Positions 7,476 through 16,427 of a DNA stretch of 64,000 nt are shown here, piece by piece (position 1 is the first letter of the stretch; every line of letters starts with the position of its first letter). The DNA lies in assembly GCA_002500505.1 (NCBI GenBank), contig DLRM01000007.1, positions 42,128 through 106,127 on the forward strand, written 5' to 3'. The translations under genes were made by a program, and so were the position numbers. The notes under the pieces were generated by a model, which had not been told where the DNA came from, did no database searches, and saw nothing but the letters and a program-made list of their open reading frames with translations. This DNA is from Planctomycetes bacterium UBA7888 (GTDB taxonomy: Bacteria > Planctomycetota > UBA1135).

Positions 7476-9167
7476 ATGGCGTCCGAAACGACTCCCCAAT
7501 ACGCACTACAAGTCCTTGGTCTTAACAAGTTCTACGAACGGCACCAAGTACTCAAGGACATCACTCTTGCCTTCTTTGCCGACGCAAAGATTGGAGTGAT
7601 TGGCCCTAACGGTTCTGGCAAAACAACCCTTCTCCGAATCCTTGCTGGTGAAGATCCAGAATTCGAGGGCCAGCGAATCATAATGCCGGACAAAACTCTC
7701 GGCTATGTCCCTCAAGAACCAACTCTGGATTCTGAGAAAACGGTCAAGGAAATCTTGGATGAGGCCGTTGCCCACATCCATGGTATTTTGGATCGCTACA
7801 ACGAGATTTGCAGTCTCATGGGCGAGATTACGGATGAAGCGGAGCTCGAGAAGATGAGCGCCGAATTTGAGCACCTCCAAAATGAAATCGACGCCCACAA
7901 CATGTGGGAAGTAGACCGCCTTCTCGAGGTCAGCGCGGCGGCTCTAGACCTCCCCCCCATGGACAGAAAGTGCGGTGTTCTCTCCGGTGGCGAGGCTCGT
8001 CGAGTTGCTTTATGCAAAACTCTCATCGAATCCCCTGACATCCTTCTCTTGGATGAACCTACCAACCACCTAGACGCGAATACAACGGCTTGGTTAGAGC
8101 ACCACTTGGCCGCCTACAAAGGCTTAGTGATTGTAATTACTCACGACCGCTACTTCTTGGACAACGTGGCGGAATGGATGCTTGAGATTGAAAAGGGAGT
8201 GGCCGTCCCTTACAAAGGAAACTACTCTAATTATTTGGAGATTAAAGAAAAGGAGCTCGCCAATAGTGAGCGCCAGCAGGACAAACGAAGAAAACGCCTG
8301 AAGACAGAGTTGGACTGGGTTCGCCAAAACCCAAAAGCTCGAGGCAAGAAGAATAAAGCTCGAATTCAACGATACGAGCAACTTTGTGACGAGCAAGAGA
8401 CCCTCCGTCCAGAAACCATTGACCTAATCATTCCTTCGGGACAGCGACTTGGCAATAAAGTCCTCATTTTGAACCAAGTCAAGAAGGCATATGGAGATCA
8501 GATTCTTCTAAAGGATCTATCCCTGGAACTTCCGCCTGCTGCTTTGGTTGGGGTCATTGGCCCGAACGGTGCTGGCAAGACAACTCTTATGAAGTTGATT
8601 GCAGATTTGGATACCCCTGACTCTGGCACCATTGAGAAAGGCTCCACCGTAGAAGTTTGTTTTGTGGACCAACGCCGCGCCGAACTTTCCGACGAGAACA
8701 CCGTCTTTGAGGAAATCTCTGATGGCAATGAATTCCTTCCCTTTGGTGCGGGAGAAATCCAATCGCGAGCCTATGTTTCTCGCTTTAACTTCAAGGGAAA
8801 TGACCAAGAAAAGATTGTCGGCAATCTCTCGGGAGGGCAAAGGAACCGAGTCCAACTTGCAAAAATGCTTCGTGTAGGTGGCAACCTCATCATTTTGGAT
8901 GAACCCACAAATGACTTGGACCTCCCTACCACGCGGGTCCTTGAAGAAGCGATTGAACACTATCCAGGCTGCATGTTTATTGTCAGCCACGACCGCTATT
9001 TCTTAGATCGGATTTGCACGCACATTCTCGCTTTTGAAGGGGATGGCGAAATCACTTTCTTCCATGGAAACTATACTGATTACACCGAATGGCTGGACGA
9101 GCGAAGAGAAGAAGACGGCGCTGGCCCAGAATCCAAGGCTGGAAAGTACCGAAGAATCGGTCTTTAA
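7476..9167 (+). CDS. ettA: energy-dependent translational throttle protein EttA (ABC-F ATPase)
   Basis: A soluble twin-ABC ATPase of the ABC-F class that binds the ribosomal E site and gates the first elongation steps according to ATP/ADP. The 563 residues match EttA (about 555). Domain 1 has GPNGSGKTTLLRIL, LSGGEARRVAL and LLLDEPTNHLD. The EttA arm insertion lies between about residues 90 and 150. A basic linker (QDKRRKRLKTELDWVRQNPKA) connects to domain 2, with GPNGAGKTTLMKL, LSGGQRNRVQLAK and ILDEPTNDLD. No transmembrane segment is present. It is transcribed alone or with the YkgJ gene 40 bases upstream. Confidence 0.95.
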   Translation: MASETTPQYALQVLGLNKFYERHQVLKDITLAFFADAKIGVIGPNGSGKTTLLRILAGEDPEFEGQRIIMPDKTLGYVPQEPTLDSEKTVKEILDEAVAHIHGILDRYNEICSLMGEITDEAELEKMSAEFEHLQNEIDAHNMWEVDRLLEVSAAALDLPPMDRKCGVLSGGEARRVALCKTLIESPDILLLDEPTNHLDANTTAWLEHHLAAYKGLVIVITHDRYFLDNVAEWMLEIEKGVAVPYKGNYSNYLEIKEKELANSERQQDKRRKRLKTELDWVRQNPKARGKKNKARIQRYEQLCDEQETLRPETIDLIIPSGQRLGNKVLILNQVKKAYGDQILLKDLSLELPPAALVGVIGPNGAGKTTLMKLIADLDTPDSGTIEKGSTVEVCFVDQRRAELSDENTVFEEISDGNEFLPFGAGEIQSRAYVSRFNFKGNDQEKIVGNLSGGQRNRVQLAKMLRVGGNLIILDEPTNDLDLPTTRVLEEAIEHYPGCMFIVSHDRYFLDRICTHILAFEGDGEITFFHGNYTDYTEWLDERREEDGAGPESKAGKYRRIGL

Positions 9168-9289
9168 CCCCCCTCTACTCGTCGTCGCCCTCGTTGCAGC
9201 CTAAGGGGAAAGGCTTCGCAACACTAACGGTAGTACAACAGGTCGGCGCTCAGTAGAGGTCGCTCAGACCTCAAAAAATGTAGCCTCTC
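9168..9289. other. convergent intergenic region with short hairpin
   Basis: This gap lies between ettA and the crotonase, which converge. It contains a six-base inverted repeat (GAGGTC / GACCTC, near 9256-9272) followed on the plus strand by a run of A rather than T. It therefore does not look like a normal intrinsic terminator on either strand. A GCTCAG element is repeated within the hairpin region. No gene seen. Confidence 0.4.
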
Positions 9290-10063
9290 TCAGCGACCTT
9301 CAAAGCGAGGCTTTCGTTTCTCAGCAAAGGCTTGGAGAGCTTCCAATCGATCTGAAGAAACAACAATCCTTTCGTAACATTCAGCTTCAATTTGAAGGGC
9401 TGCCTCAACGGTTTGGCCAACCCCACCATCTAAAGCCGCTTTTGCCGCTTGTACAGCTAAGGGTCCATTAGACATTAACGATTGGGTGATGTCCTGCACT
9501 TCGGCATCACTACCTAGCTTATGAACTAGGCCACACTCCAAGGCTTCTTTTGCACTCAATTTTTTTGCGGTCAATATGAGTTCTTTAGCCTTGGCGAAAC
9601 CAACAATAGAGGGAAGGCGAACACATCCGCCAGCTCCAGGAATAATGGCGAGGCTTGTTTCGGTTAAACCTACGGATGCCTCAGGCGAAAGCACTCGGAA
9701 ATCGCAAGCAAGGGCCATTTCCAACCCCCCACCAAAAGCATGTCCATTGAGGTAGGCAATCGTGGGTTGCGGTAGAGCCGCTAATTCATTCATTGTTGCC
9801 CGAATCTTCAAAACAAAATCCCGAACCTGCTCTTCTGTGAAGGTGAGGCGCTCTTTTAAATCCGCACCAGCGCAGAAACAGGCGTCGCCGGATCCTGAGA
9901 GAATGACCACACGGATTTCCGGGTCCTGGGAAATTTGCCGAAAGCTCTCCCGAAGCTCTTCCAAAACGGAAAGAGAGAGAGCATTGCGCACTTCTGGACG
10001 ATTCAGAGTAATCCGCGCAAGATTTTGCTCGCATTCGAAGAGGACGTCTTTCTGGTTAGTCAT
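9290..10063 (-). CDS. enoyl-CoA hydratase / crotonase family (possible methylglutaconyl-CoA hydratase)
   Basis: Crotonase-fold enzyme of 257 residues. It shows the oxyanion-hole segment FCAGADLKER, GHAFGGGLEMALACDFRV with the first catalytic Glu, and TETSLAIIPGAGGCVRLP with the second Glu and the GAGG turn, so a true hydratase is plausible. The start at 10063 (MTNQKDVLF) overlaps the last eight bases of the HMG-CoA lyase gene, so the two are probably translationally coupled. Adjacent HMG-CoA lyase makes the hydration of 3-methylglutaconyl-CoA in leucine catabolism an attractive role. The carboxylase and dehydrogenase of that pathway are not in the window, so a general enoyl-CoA hydratase remains possible. 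Confidence 0.85.
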   Translation of the reverse strand: MTNQKDVLFECEQNLARITLNRPEVRNALSLSVLEELRESFRQISQDPEIRVVILSGSGDACFCAGADLKERLTFTEEQVRDFVLKIRATMNELAALPQPTIAYLNGHAFGGGLEMALACDFRVLSPEASVGLTETSLAIIPGAGGCVRLPSIVGFAKAKELILTAKKLSAKEALECGLVHKLGSDAEVQDITQSLMSNGPLAVQAAKAALDGGVGQTVEAALQIEAECYERIVVSSDRLEALQAFAEKRKPRFEGR

Positions 10064-10946
10064 GGGAGTGAGGTGCTTTGTCGGATTGAAGGCTATCGGC
10101 AAGGGCTCCTCGAAGGAAATGCGTAGCCCTATCCAAGGCGTCCAATTCTAGGGTAGATTCATAGCCCAATTCCGTTAAACGAAGAGCCAAAGAGTGCGTA
10201 TCAAGGTTCCCTGCGGAGTTTGGGGCAAAGGGACAGCCACCGCACCCACCTGCTGAGGTGTCGAAATGACGAACCCCCATCTCTGCGGCCTTCTCGCAAT
10301 TCGCAAGAGCATCTCCATGTGTGTCATGCATGTGAAGCCCAATTTGCTCCATTGGGAGAACCGAAGAAACAGAATTCAAAAGTTGCTCCACCTGCTGAGG
10401 TGTCGCATGGCCCCAAGTATCCGCTAAAACCACGAATGGGGCTCCGGCTTGGGCAAACGCAGAAACGGTCTCTTGGACAACCAAAGCAGGTACCTCTCCG
10501 CCAAGGGGGCACCCAAATGCCATGGAAACATAGGGCCTCACCAAAACACCTGCGGCACAGGACTCTTGAATCAAGGTGCAGTTCTCGAGAAGGGCTTGCG
10601 AGCGAGACATCCCCACATTGGCTTGACTATGTTCCTCCGTAGCAGAGACCAAAAGAGTCGCGCCCGACAATTTACTTTCCAAAAGTCGCTCAAAACCACG
10701 ACGGTTTGGCACCAAAGCAAAGTACTCCGTTGAGCCCGCAGGCGGCAATCCTTCGATGAGCTGTTGTGCGTCCGCAAGTTGAGGGAGTTTGCTTGGGTTC
10801 ACAAAAGAGGTCACTTCGATGGAATCCGGCTTAGCTTCCAAAAGAAGACGGATGAGTTCCAGCTTTTCTTGTGTGCCTAAAACGGTGGCTTCATTTTGAA
10901 GCCCGTCTCGAGGAGCAACCTCATGGAAAAAAACCTTCGATGCCAT
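10056..10946 (-). CDS. hydroxymethylglutaryl-CoA lyase
   Basis: A 296-residue TIM-barrel lyase that splits HMG-CoA into acetyl-CoA and acetoacetate at the end of leucine breakdown. The N-terminus has HEVAPRDGLQNEATVL, with the metal- and substrate-binding Arg-Asp. Near residue 205 is HMHDTHGDALAN, with the paired His ligands. FDTSAGGCGGCPFAPNSAGN carries the flexible active-site Cys loop. These signatures separate it from isopropylmalate and homocitrate synthases. The stop overlaps the crotonase start; the upstream LPS-kinase-like gene ends ten bases before its start, so all three may share a transcript. Confidence 0.93.
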   Translation of the reverse strand: MASKVFFHEVAPRDGLQNEATVLGTQEKLELIRLLLEAKPDSIEVTSFVNPSKLPQLADAQQLIEGLPPAGSTEYFALVPNRRGFERLLESKLSGATLLVSATEEHSQANVGMSRSQALLENCTLIQESCAAGVLVRPYVSMAFGCPLGGEVPALVVQETVSAFAQAGAPFVVLADTWGHATPQQVEQLLNSVSSVLPMEQIGLHMHDTHGDALANCEKAAEMGVRHFDTSAGGCGGCPFAPNSAGNLDTHSLALRLTELGYESTLELDALDRATHFLRGALADSLQSDKAPHSHD

Positions 10947-10955
10947 GACTTCAGT

Positions 10956-11711
10956 TTAAGGAAATTTGGGTTGGTGAGCCCGAATCCGTTTTTCCTTGGC
11001 AAGAATTGAGCCCATCCAGCCCCGAAGACTGGAATCCACCCTCTTCTTTCCTAGATAAGCAAGGAGGAACCGAAGCCGTTCGGTTTGCCGAACATTAGCG
11101 GGACAGGAGCTCGCCAAGGCAGCCAAATCTTTAATCAGCCACCTACGTCGAGGAGGCGAGCCGCGGCCTACTCGTTGCAAGTCGAGGAGGCCTAATTGCT
11201 TCTCGGGGTCCTCCAGGTCCAAGCGGAAGTGGTTTAGGTAATAATCCCGATGGAATAGGCCTGACTGGTGGAAACGCCTCGTGAAGGCTCCCATGCGCAC
11301 TGGCAAGTCCGTGCGCCAATTTGCCACGGGATGCTCCCGCAGAAGGACTTTCAAATCTTGTCCGGGAAGCCACTGCATCAGGAGGAAAGAGCGTCCTCTC
11401 GGCCCCGATTCAGCCCCAACCGCCAAAGGACGGGGGACAGGAAAATCCTGCTCTTCCAGCTGCACGAGCACCCCCCATTCATGTTCCGCAGGAGAAGTAC
11501 CCCAGCGCGGCAAAAGGCCCTTTCTGGCCGCATAACGCTTCAAAACGAAGGGCGTGTTGCCGGTTTCCACCCTCAGCGTAGTCCGATTCTCCGCTTCCCG
11601 AAGAAGCTGCCCCTCTACCTCAAAGGCATCCTCAACACTCTGAATGCCAAGTTCAGAGAGGATGGGTTCTGCTCCATTTCGCAAACGAACGGGGGGCGGA
11701 GGCTGGCTCAC
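10956..11711 (-). CDS. lipopolysaccharide kinase (Kdo/WaaP, InaA) family protein
   Basis: A 251-residue eukaryotic-like kinase fold related to KdkA, WaaP and InaA, which phosphorylate sugars of the LPS inner core. An invariant-Lys-like FVLKRYA lies near residue 58, [12 protein letters not shown] forms the hinge region, and [12 protein letters not shown] corresponds to the catalytic HRDxYLxHFxL loop of this family. A following [10 protein letters not shown] supplies the metal-binding Asp. The start is a GTG at 11711 with AGGA about seven bases upstream. It is transcribed divergently from the glutamate dehydrogenase pair. If real, it implies an LPS-type outer membrane, but the actual sugar substrate cannot be read from sequence. 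Confidence 0.75.
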   Translation of the reverse strand: MSQPPPPVRLRNGAEPILSELGIQSVEDAFEVEGQLLREAENRTTLRVETGNTPFVLKRYAARKGLLPRWGTSPAEHEWGVLVQLEEQDFPVPRPLAVGAESGPRGRSFLLMQWLPGQDLKVLLREHPVANWRTDLPVRMGAFTRRFHQSGLFHRDYYLNHFRLDLEDPEKQLGLLDLQRVGRGSPPRRRWLIKDLAALASSCPANVRQTERLRFLLAYLGKKRVDSSLRGWMGSILAKEKRIRAHQPKFP

Positions 11712-11853
11712 CCCCCCATCCTGCGGGGCGAGGGCAACTGGCTCAAGCCCCCAAGCTCAATTGTTCCCTAGAAAACAAGCAGAATTGTTCACATTTCCCC
11801 GTCTTGTGTGTAACCTTTTGCGCCAAACAGGCAGGAAGCCCCCCCCATCCTGC
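11711..11853. repeat. 14-base direct repeat flanking the divergent kinase/gdh region
   Basis: The sequence CCCCCCCATCCTGC occurs exactly at 11711-11724 and 11840-11853. The first copy carries the kinase ribosome binding site on the minus strand. The second forms the 3' arm of a GGCAGG/CCTGCC inverted repeat (11830-11835 and 11849-11854) just before the gdh start. Possibly a local duplication. The region in between also holds AATTGTTC twice (11759-11766 and 11783-11790), 24 bases apart. Confidence 0.45.
11785..11814 (+). promoter_or_regulatory. candidate promoter of the glutamate dehydrogenase pair
   Basis: TTGTTC (11785-11790), 18 bases, then TGTAAC (11809-11814), each matching four of six consensus positions, 49 bases before the gdh start at 11863. 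The -35-like hexamer lies within the second copy of an AATTGTTC direct repeat, which could be an operator. This is a pattern match only. Confidence 0.3.
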
Positions 11854-11862
11854 CATGCCACC

Positions 11863-13137
11863 ATGTCGAACCCCACCTCGACACCCTCGGGTCAGGAATC
11901 CAACCCCTTCGTTCAAATGCAACGAAGGTTCGAGTTGGCCTCTGGCTTTCTTGGACTGGACTCTGGCCACGCCAAAGTCTTGGAGACTCCTGCTCAGGAA
12001 ATCGCAACGAGCATTCCCGTTCAAATGGACGATGGATCTTTGCGCGTCTTTACCGGCTACCGCGTTCAGCACTCTGTTGCTCGAGGTCCAGCAAAGGGCG
12101 GGATTCGTTATTCGCCTGATGTTTCCTTGGATGAAGTCCGCGCTCTTGCTGCCTGGATGACTTGGAAGTGCGCCGTTGTGAATGTCCCCTTTGGGGGCGG
12201 CAAAGGCGGCATCATTTGTGATCCACGACGAATGTCACAGAGCGAATTAGAACGCTTGACGCGCAGGTACACATCAAGCCTACTGGACTTGATTGGCCCC
12301 GAGCGAGATGTACCCGCGCCAGACATGAATACCAATGAACAGGTCATGGCCTGGTTCATGGACACCTATTCCATGCACACCCGTGCAACCAATACTGCCA
12401 TCGTTACCGGCAAGCCCATTGGATTAGGTGGATCTCAAGGGCGCCGTGAAGCTACTGGACTTGGAGTTGCCCTTACTGTTCGCGAATCTTTAAAGCACCT
12501 TGGTCTACCTGAAAAGGGTTGCCGCATTGTGGTTCAAGGTGCTGGAAATGTTGGTGGCTTAGGCGCACTCTTCTTGCATGAGATGGGGCACAAAGTCACT
12601 GCCATTTCAGATATGTACGGCGCAATCCACAACGAGAGTGGCTTGGACCTCCCCGCTGTTTTGGATTGGTTGCAAGAAAAAGGAACCCTCGAAGGCTTCC
12701 TAGGTGCGGAACGCCTAGAGAATTCTGAACTGCTAACTTTGGACTGTGATGTCTTGGTTCCTGCCGCAACCGAAAATCAAATCACATCCGCAAATGCGGC
12801 CGACATTCAAGCCAAAGTGATTGTGGAAGGAGCCAATGGGCCAACTACGGCGGATGCTGACCGGATTCTCGCTGAAAAGGGTGTATTCATTGCTCCTGAT
12901 ATTCTCGCCAATGCTGGCGGCGTCACCGTTTCTTACTTTGAATGGGTACAAGACCGCATGGGATATTTCTGGGAGAAGGATCTTGTCCTCAGGCGAATGG
13001 AAGACATCATGGTAAAAGCTTTTGATGATGTGGTTGCCGCTGCGAAAGCCTATGACACCTCTGCGCGACTCGGCGCTTACTGCGTTGCCATTGACCGTGT
13101 TGCTTACTGCCTCAAAATGAGAGGTCTCTATGCCTGA
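11863..13137 (+). CDS. glutamate dehydrogenase (Glu/Leu/Phe/Val family), catalytic-type subunit
   Basis: Reversible NAD(P)-dependent oxidative deamination of glutamate. The start at 11863 gives 424 residues ([16 protein letters not shown]); an in-frame opening reaches further upstream but lies across the divergent promoter region. All key residues known from the Clostridium symbiosum enzyme are present: Lys78 in [10 protein letters not shown], Lys102 in MTWKCAVVN, catalytic Lys114 in GGGKGGI and catalytic Asp154 in PAPDMNT. The dinucleotide fold has [10 protein letters not shown]. The gene ends inside the start of a second, divergent paralogue (8-base overlap, ATGCCTGA), so the two are co-translated and may form a hetero-oligomer. 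Confidence 0.93.
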   Translation: MSNPTSTPSGQESNPFVQMQRRFELASGFLGLDSGHAKVLETPAQEIATSIPVQMDDGSLRVFTGYRVQHSVARGPAKGGIRYSPDVSLDEVRALAAWMTWKCAVVNVPFGGGKGGIICDPRRMSQSELERLTRRYTSSLLDLIGPERDVPAPDMNTNEQVMAWFMDTYSMHTRATNTAIVTGKPIGLGGSQGRREATGLGVALTVRESLKHLGLPEKGCRIVVQGAGNVGGLGALFLHEMGHKVTAISDMYGAIHNESGLDLPAVLDWLQEKGTLEGFLGAERLENSELLTLDCDVLVPAATENQITSANAADIQAKVIVEGANGPTTADADRILAEKGVFIAPDILANAGGVTVSYFEWVQDRMGYFWEKDLVLRRMEDIMVKAFDDVVAAAKAYDTSARLGAYCVAIDRVAYCLKMRGLYA

Positions 13138-14443
13138 CCCCTTCGAAGACCTCCAAGGCCTCGCCAATTTCGAGGAGCCTCAGGCACCAACCCCAGCGCT
13201 CGACGAAGACGATCCGTTTTCGTCCATGATGGAGCGTTTCGACGAGGCTGCCGCCATTTTGGCAATGCCTCCCGACGCTTACTTGGTTCTTCGATGCCCA
13301 GACCGCGAATTCAAGTTTGCGATTCCTGTCACAGATTCCAACGGCGAGGTTCATGTCTTTAATGGTTTCCGCATTCGCCACAACCTCTCTCTTGGTCCCT
13401 GCCTAGGCGGCCTCCGCCTAGATGCCAACCTTCGCCGAGAAGAGCTCCGTGCTCTTGCCGCTTGGACCACTTGGAAGTGCGCCGCAGTGAATATTCCTTT
13501 TGGCGGGGCGATGGGTGGCATTGATTTCGACCCTCGCCAGCATGACCGCAAAATGACTGAAGCTGTCGTCCGCCGTTACACCGCAGGAATTTTGGACTTT
13601 ATCGGACCGGAAAGAGGCCTTCTGACCTCGGATCTTCACTGCGACGAACAAATCATGGCTTGGTGTTTGGACACATATTCCATGCATGCCCGGCACACCG
13701 ACAATGCTGTAGTCTTAGGCAAGCCTCACGGTCTTGGGGGTTCCCTGGGACAAAGTTATGCTGTTGGACGCGGCATTCGCGTTCTTCTGGAACAACGGCT
13801 CAAAGAGATGAAACACAAAGGGCCCGCCAAAGTGGTAGTAACCGGTGCCGGAGTTGTTGGCTCGCAAGTCATGCGGGAACTCGCCGCAAAGGGGCATCAA
13901 ATCATTGCAACTGGGGACATTCAAGGCGGTGCTTTCTCCGACAAGGGACTCGACGTGGAAGACGTTTTGAGGCATCGAAAAGAAACGGGTTCAGTTTCGG
14001 GCGCGCCTGGTACCGAGAAAATTACGGACGAAGAATTACTCTCTTTGGAGTGCGATGTCTTGATTCCTGCCGCAGTTTCCAAGCAAATCACTGGAAAGAA
14101 CGCTGGACGGATTCATGCCAGGTTGGTGGTTGAAGCTTCCAATGGCCCCACTACTGCCAGGGCCGACAAAGTCCTTCTGGAGCGGGGCATTCCTCTTATT
14201 CCTGACCTTTTAGGAAACTCCGGCGCTGCCATTATTGGTTACTTTGAATGGGTGCAAAACCGAATGGGGTACGCGTGGTCCGAGAAACGGGTTCAAGGCC
14301 GTCTAGACCGTATGGTTCTCGAGGCCTACCACCGCGCCCGAAAAGTTGCAGGTAAACACAAAGTCGGGCTTCGTCTTGCGACTTGCATTGTGGGCATAGA
14401 ACGAGTCGCCTACTTTGATAAGTTGCGCGGAATTTACGCCTAG
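13130..14443 (+). CDS. glutamate dehydrogenase paralogue lacking catalytic lysines, probable regulatory pseudoenzyme
   Basis: A 437-residue protein clearly homologous along its length to the preceding gene (both have RALAAW, WKCA, IGPER, EQxMAW, DTYSMH and a FEWVQxRMGY block). Substitutions hit the active site. The substrate-binding Lys is Leu92 in LGPCLGGLR and the catalytic Lys is Met128 in GGAMGGI, while Lys116 and Asp168 (TSDLHC) remain. The nucleotide-binding GAGNVG has become GAGVVG. The N-terminus carries about 30 extra, acidic residues. In Thermus thermophilus a catalytic GdhB pairs with a non-catalytic, leucine-responsive GdhA, so an allosteric partner role is plausible here. Loss of activity is inferred from residues only. 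Confidence 0.85.
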   Translation: MPDPFEDLQGLANFEEPQAPTPALDEDDPFSSMMERFDEAAAILAMPPDAYLVLRCPDREFKFAIPVTDSNGEVHVFNGFRIRHNLSLGPCLGGLRLDANLRREELRALAAWTTWKCAAVNIPFGGAMGGIDFDPRQHDRKMTEAVVRRYTAGILDFIGPERGLLTSDLHCDEQIMAWCLDTYSMHARHTDNAVVLGKPHGLGGSLGQSYAVGRGIRVLLEQRLKEMKHKGPAKVVVTGAGVVGSQVMRELAAKGHQIIATGDIQGGAFSDKGLDVEDVLRHRKETGSVSGAPGTEKITDEELLSLECDVLIPAAVSKQITGKNAGRIHARLVVEASNGPTTARADKVLLERGIPLIPDLLGNSGAAIIGYFEWVQNRMGYAWSEKRVQGRLDRMVLEAYHRARKVAGKHKVGLRLATCIVGIERVAYFDKLRGIYA

Positions 14444-14451
14444 ACCGGTTA

Positions 14452-15501
14452 CTAGGCTCGCAATCTTCTCAAGATGTAGGTGGGGAGACTCCCTAGCCGA
14501 TTCCGGTTGGCTCTTGCAGCTCGTAACACCGCAAAAGGAAGGCTGAGCCATTTGCAAAGCCCATAGAACTGCCAAGCACCAACTGGTTCGATTTGATAAC
14601 CAGCAGTCTGCATGGCTTTGCGACAAGCGCTTTGAATCGTTCCCACTTCGCCTTTGGAAAGGCGCTTTCTCCATCCTTCAACGGGATCGCGGTTGATTCC
14701 GCCTTCTGTGTCGTACTTTTGAAAAGAGGAATTCACCATCGGGACATCTAGCATGTAAGCATCAGGCTTAATCCCAAGCCACTCACAAATAGAATTGTTT
14801 GTTTTCTCTGGCTCTAAAACTAAATCTTCATAACGCAAAAGTTTGATTCTTTCCTCTCCATACTTTTGAATACCCGCCAAGGTCGCTTTAATGGTACTAT
14901 TCCAAAGCAAGCTTGCAATGAGAATATGATAAGAGGCTCGAGTACGAAGGTGTTCTTCCTGGAGCGCCTTCGAGTGTTCAGGATCTTTATCAAAATCATG
15001 TCCACCTTGGCTTTTCCAATCCCGATAGCTTGCGACCACGCCCCTTGGGTCTCTAGCCATGCATATTATTTTTGCGTGGGGATAAGTTTCAATGATGTCG
15101 GAAATGCGAAAAACATGGCGAGGGGTCTTTTCTCCCCATCGACTCTTATTTTGTTTTTCAGCATCTAACAAACAATAGGCCTCAAAGTGAGAGTCAGCTC
15201 CCCCGCCCAATTTCTCCACCTTTGCCTTCATATCTTCTCGCTTCAGCCAGCCTAATTCGGGGTCTCCCTGATGCCCAAAAGGGCGGTGCGAAAGAGATAG
15301 AAACCAATCTTCGCAAGCTTTAGTTTGCTCAGCATCCAACTGGCCCTTGGGCATTTTTACTCTAAGGTCATCAAACCAGTGGGTTTCAGCGGTGATATGC
15401 AAATCCGGATGATGCCCAAACATGGCACGCAGCAAAGTGGTCCCTGACCGCGAGGGGCCGACGATGAAAACGGGACTTCGACTGGGAGAGATTCTTGACA
15501 C
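14452..15501 (-). CDS. sulfotransferase family protein
   Basis: A 349-residue PAPS-dependent sulfotransferase. The N-terminal PVFIVGPSRSGTTLLRAM is the 5'-phosphosulfate-binding loop, and ETHWFDDLR follows. ICMARDPRGVVASYRDW is the 3'-phosphate-binding motif with the Arg and Ser. LLRYEDLVLEPEKT is typical of bacterial stf genes. The acceptor is unknown; such enzymes modify envelope sugars, lipids or peptides. It lies 11 bases after nadK and converges on the gdh pair with only eight bases between the stops, and no terminator is visible there. Confidence 0.88.
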   Translation of the reverse strand: MSRISPSRSPVFIVGPSRSGTTLLRAMFGHHPDLHITAETHWFDDLRVKMPKGQLDAEQTKACEDWFLSLSHRPFGHQGDPELGWLKREDMKAKVEKLGGGADSHFEAYCLLDAEKQNKSRWGEKTPRHVFRISDIIETYPHAKIICMARDPRGVVASYRDWKSQGGHDFDKDPEHSKALQEEHLRTRASYHILIASLLWNSTIKATLAGIQKYGEERIKLLRYEDLVLEPEKTNNSICEWLGIKPDAYMLDVPMVNSSFQKYDTEGGINRDPVEGWRKRLSKGEVGTIQSACRKAMQTAGYQIEPVGAWQFYGLCKWLSLPFAVLRAARANRNRLGSLPTYILRRLRA

Positions 15502-15512
15502 AGAGAATTGGA

Positions 15513-16427
15513 TTATCCGGATCCAGGGCTCTCACCCCAGTGAAGTTTTGAGCGCAAGCGCGCAAAGAAGTTCGCCTCAGGCTCAACCACAAGGTGAAAT
15601 TTACGCTTACTTGGAGACACATGAATGGTATCACCGGGCAAAAGTCGCAATTCCTCGTGGCCGTCTGCAGTGAATCCACACTTGCTGTGGATTCTGAGTT
15701 TGGCAACTCGACTCCCGGGCAAGACTACCGGGCGTTGATTCAAAGAATGAGGAGCAATCGGAGTCACGACCCAAGCATCAAGGCGCGGCGACAGAACCGG
15801 TCCCCCAGCAGAGAGGGAGTATGCCGTTGATCCAGTTGCGGTCGAAACAATGATTCCATCACTTCGATAAGTACAAACCGGTCTCCTATCAACCGTAAGG
15901 TCAATTTCCACCATGCTCGCACCCCAAGCACGAACGACCGCGACTTCATTCAAGATGAGGGTATCCAAAATGATTTCTTTCTTCCGACGAACCGAAGCAC
16001 GCATCATGGCATGCGCTTCACATCTGCCCTCACCTGCAAGGATGTTATCGAGTGCACCCAAGGAACGCTCCGGAGAAAAAGCTGTCAAGAAACCGATGCG
16101 GCCAATGTTGATGCCCATCACCGGCACAACCTTGCGCCCAAGGCGATGAGAAGTGGCCAACATGGCGCCATCTCCACCGAGAACAATCACAAGGTCCATT
16201 TTGGCTTCAATGGGCTCCAGACTCCGCGTCAAGTCCACGCCCACAACTTTGGCCCGACCTTCGAGGTGTTCAAGGAGTTTATCCGCCATTTCTTTGCTTT
16301 CAGACTTAAGCGGATCACCCAAAATAAGAACTCTCGGTTTTCTTGAAGCCGGAAGATGAATCTTATCCCCCCAACAAATCCCTGGAGATTTCTTCTTTCC
16401 CCTGCCCGTTGAATTCGATGAAGTCAA
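15513..16427 (-). CDS. nadK: NAD kinase
   Basis: Phosphorylates NAD to NADP in the cytoplasm. The 304 residues contain VLGGDGAML (the GGDG motif with the catalytic Asp), MGINIGRIGFL, LILNEVAVVR (NE motif) and STATGSTAYSLSAGG (TGSTAY nucleotide loop). About 25 N-terminal residues precede the usual first strand. The start overlaps the dxs stop by four bases (ATGA), so the two are probably translationally coupled; dxs uses NADPH-dependent downstream steps, which fits. The family is firm. Confidence 0.94.
   Translation of the reverse strand: MTSSNSTGRGKKKSPGICWGDKIHLPASRKPRVLILGDPLKSESKEMADKLLEHLEGRAKVVGVDLTRSLEPIEAKMDLVIVLGGDGAMLATSHRLGRKVVPVMGINIGRIGFLTAFSPERSLGALDNILAGEGRCEAHAMMRASVRRKKEIILDTLILNEVAVVRAWGASMVEIDLTVDRRPVCTYRSDGIIVSTATGSTAYSLSAGGPVLSPRLDAWVVTPIAPHSLNQRPVVLPGSRVAKLRIHSKCGFTADGHEELRLLPGDTIHVSPSKRKFHLVVEPEANFFARLRSKLHWGESPGSG

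Noticed and set aside
9256..9272. GAGGTC/GACCTC hairpin as terminator of ettA
   Set aside because: The run after the stem on the plus strand is A, not T, and on the minus strand T precedes rather than follows the stem.
11268..11771. Open frame opposite the LPS-kinase-like gene
   Set aside because: The minus-strand product has the HRDxYLxHF kinase loop; the plus-strand translation shows no motif and an odd Pro/Arg composition.
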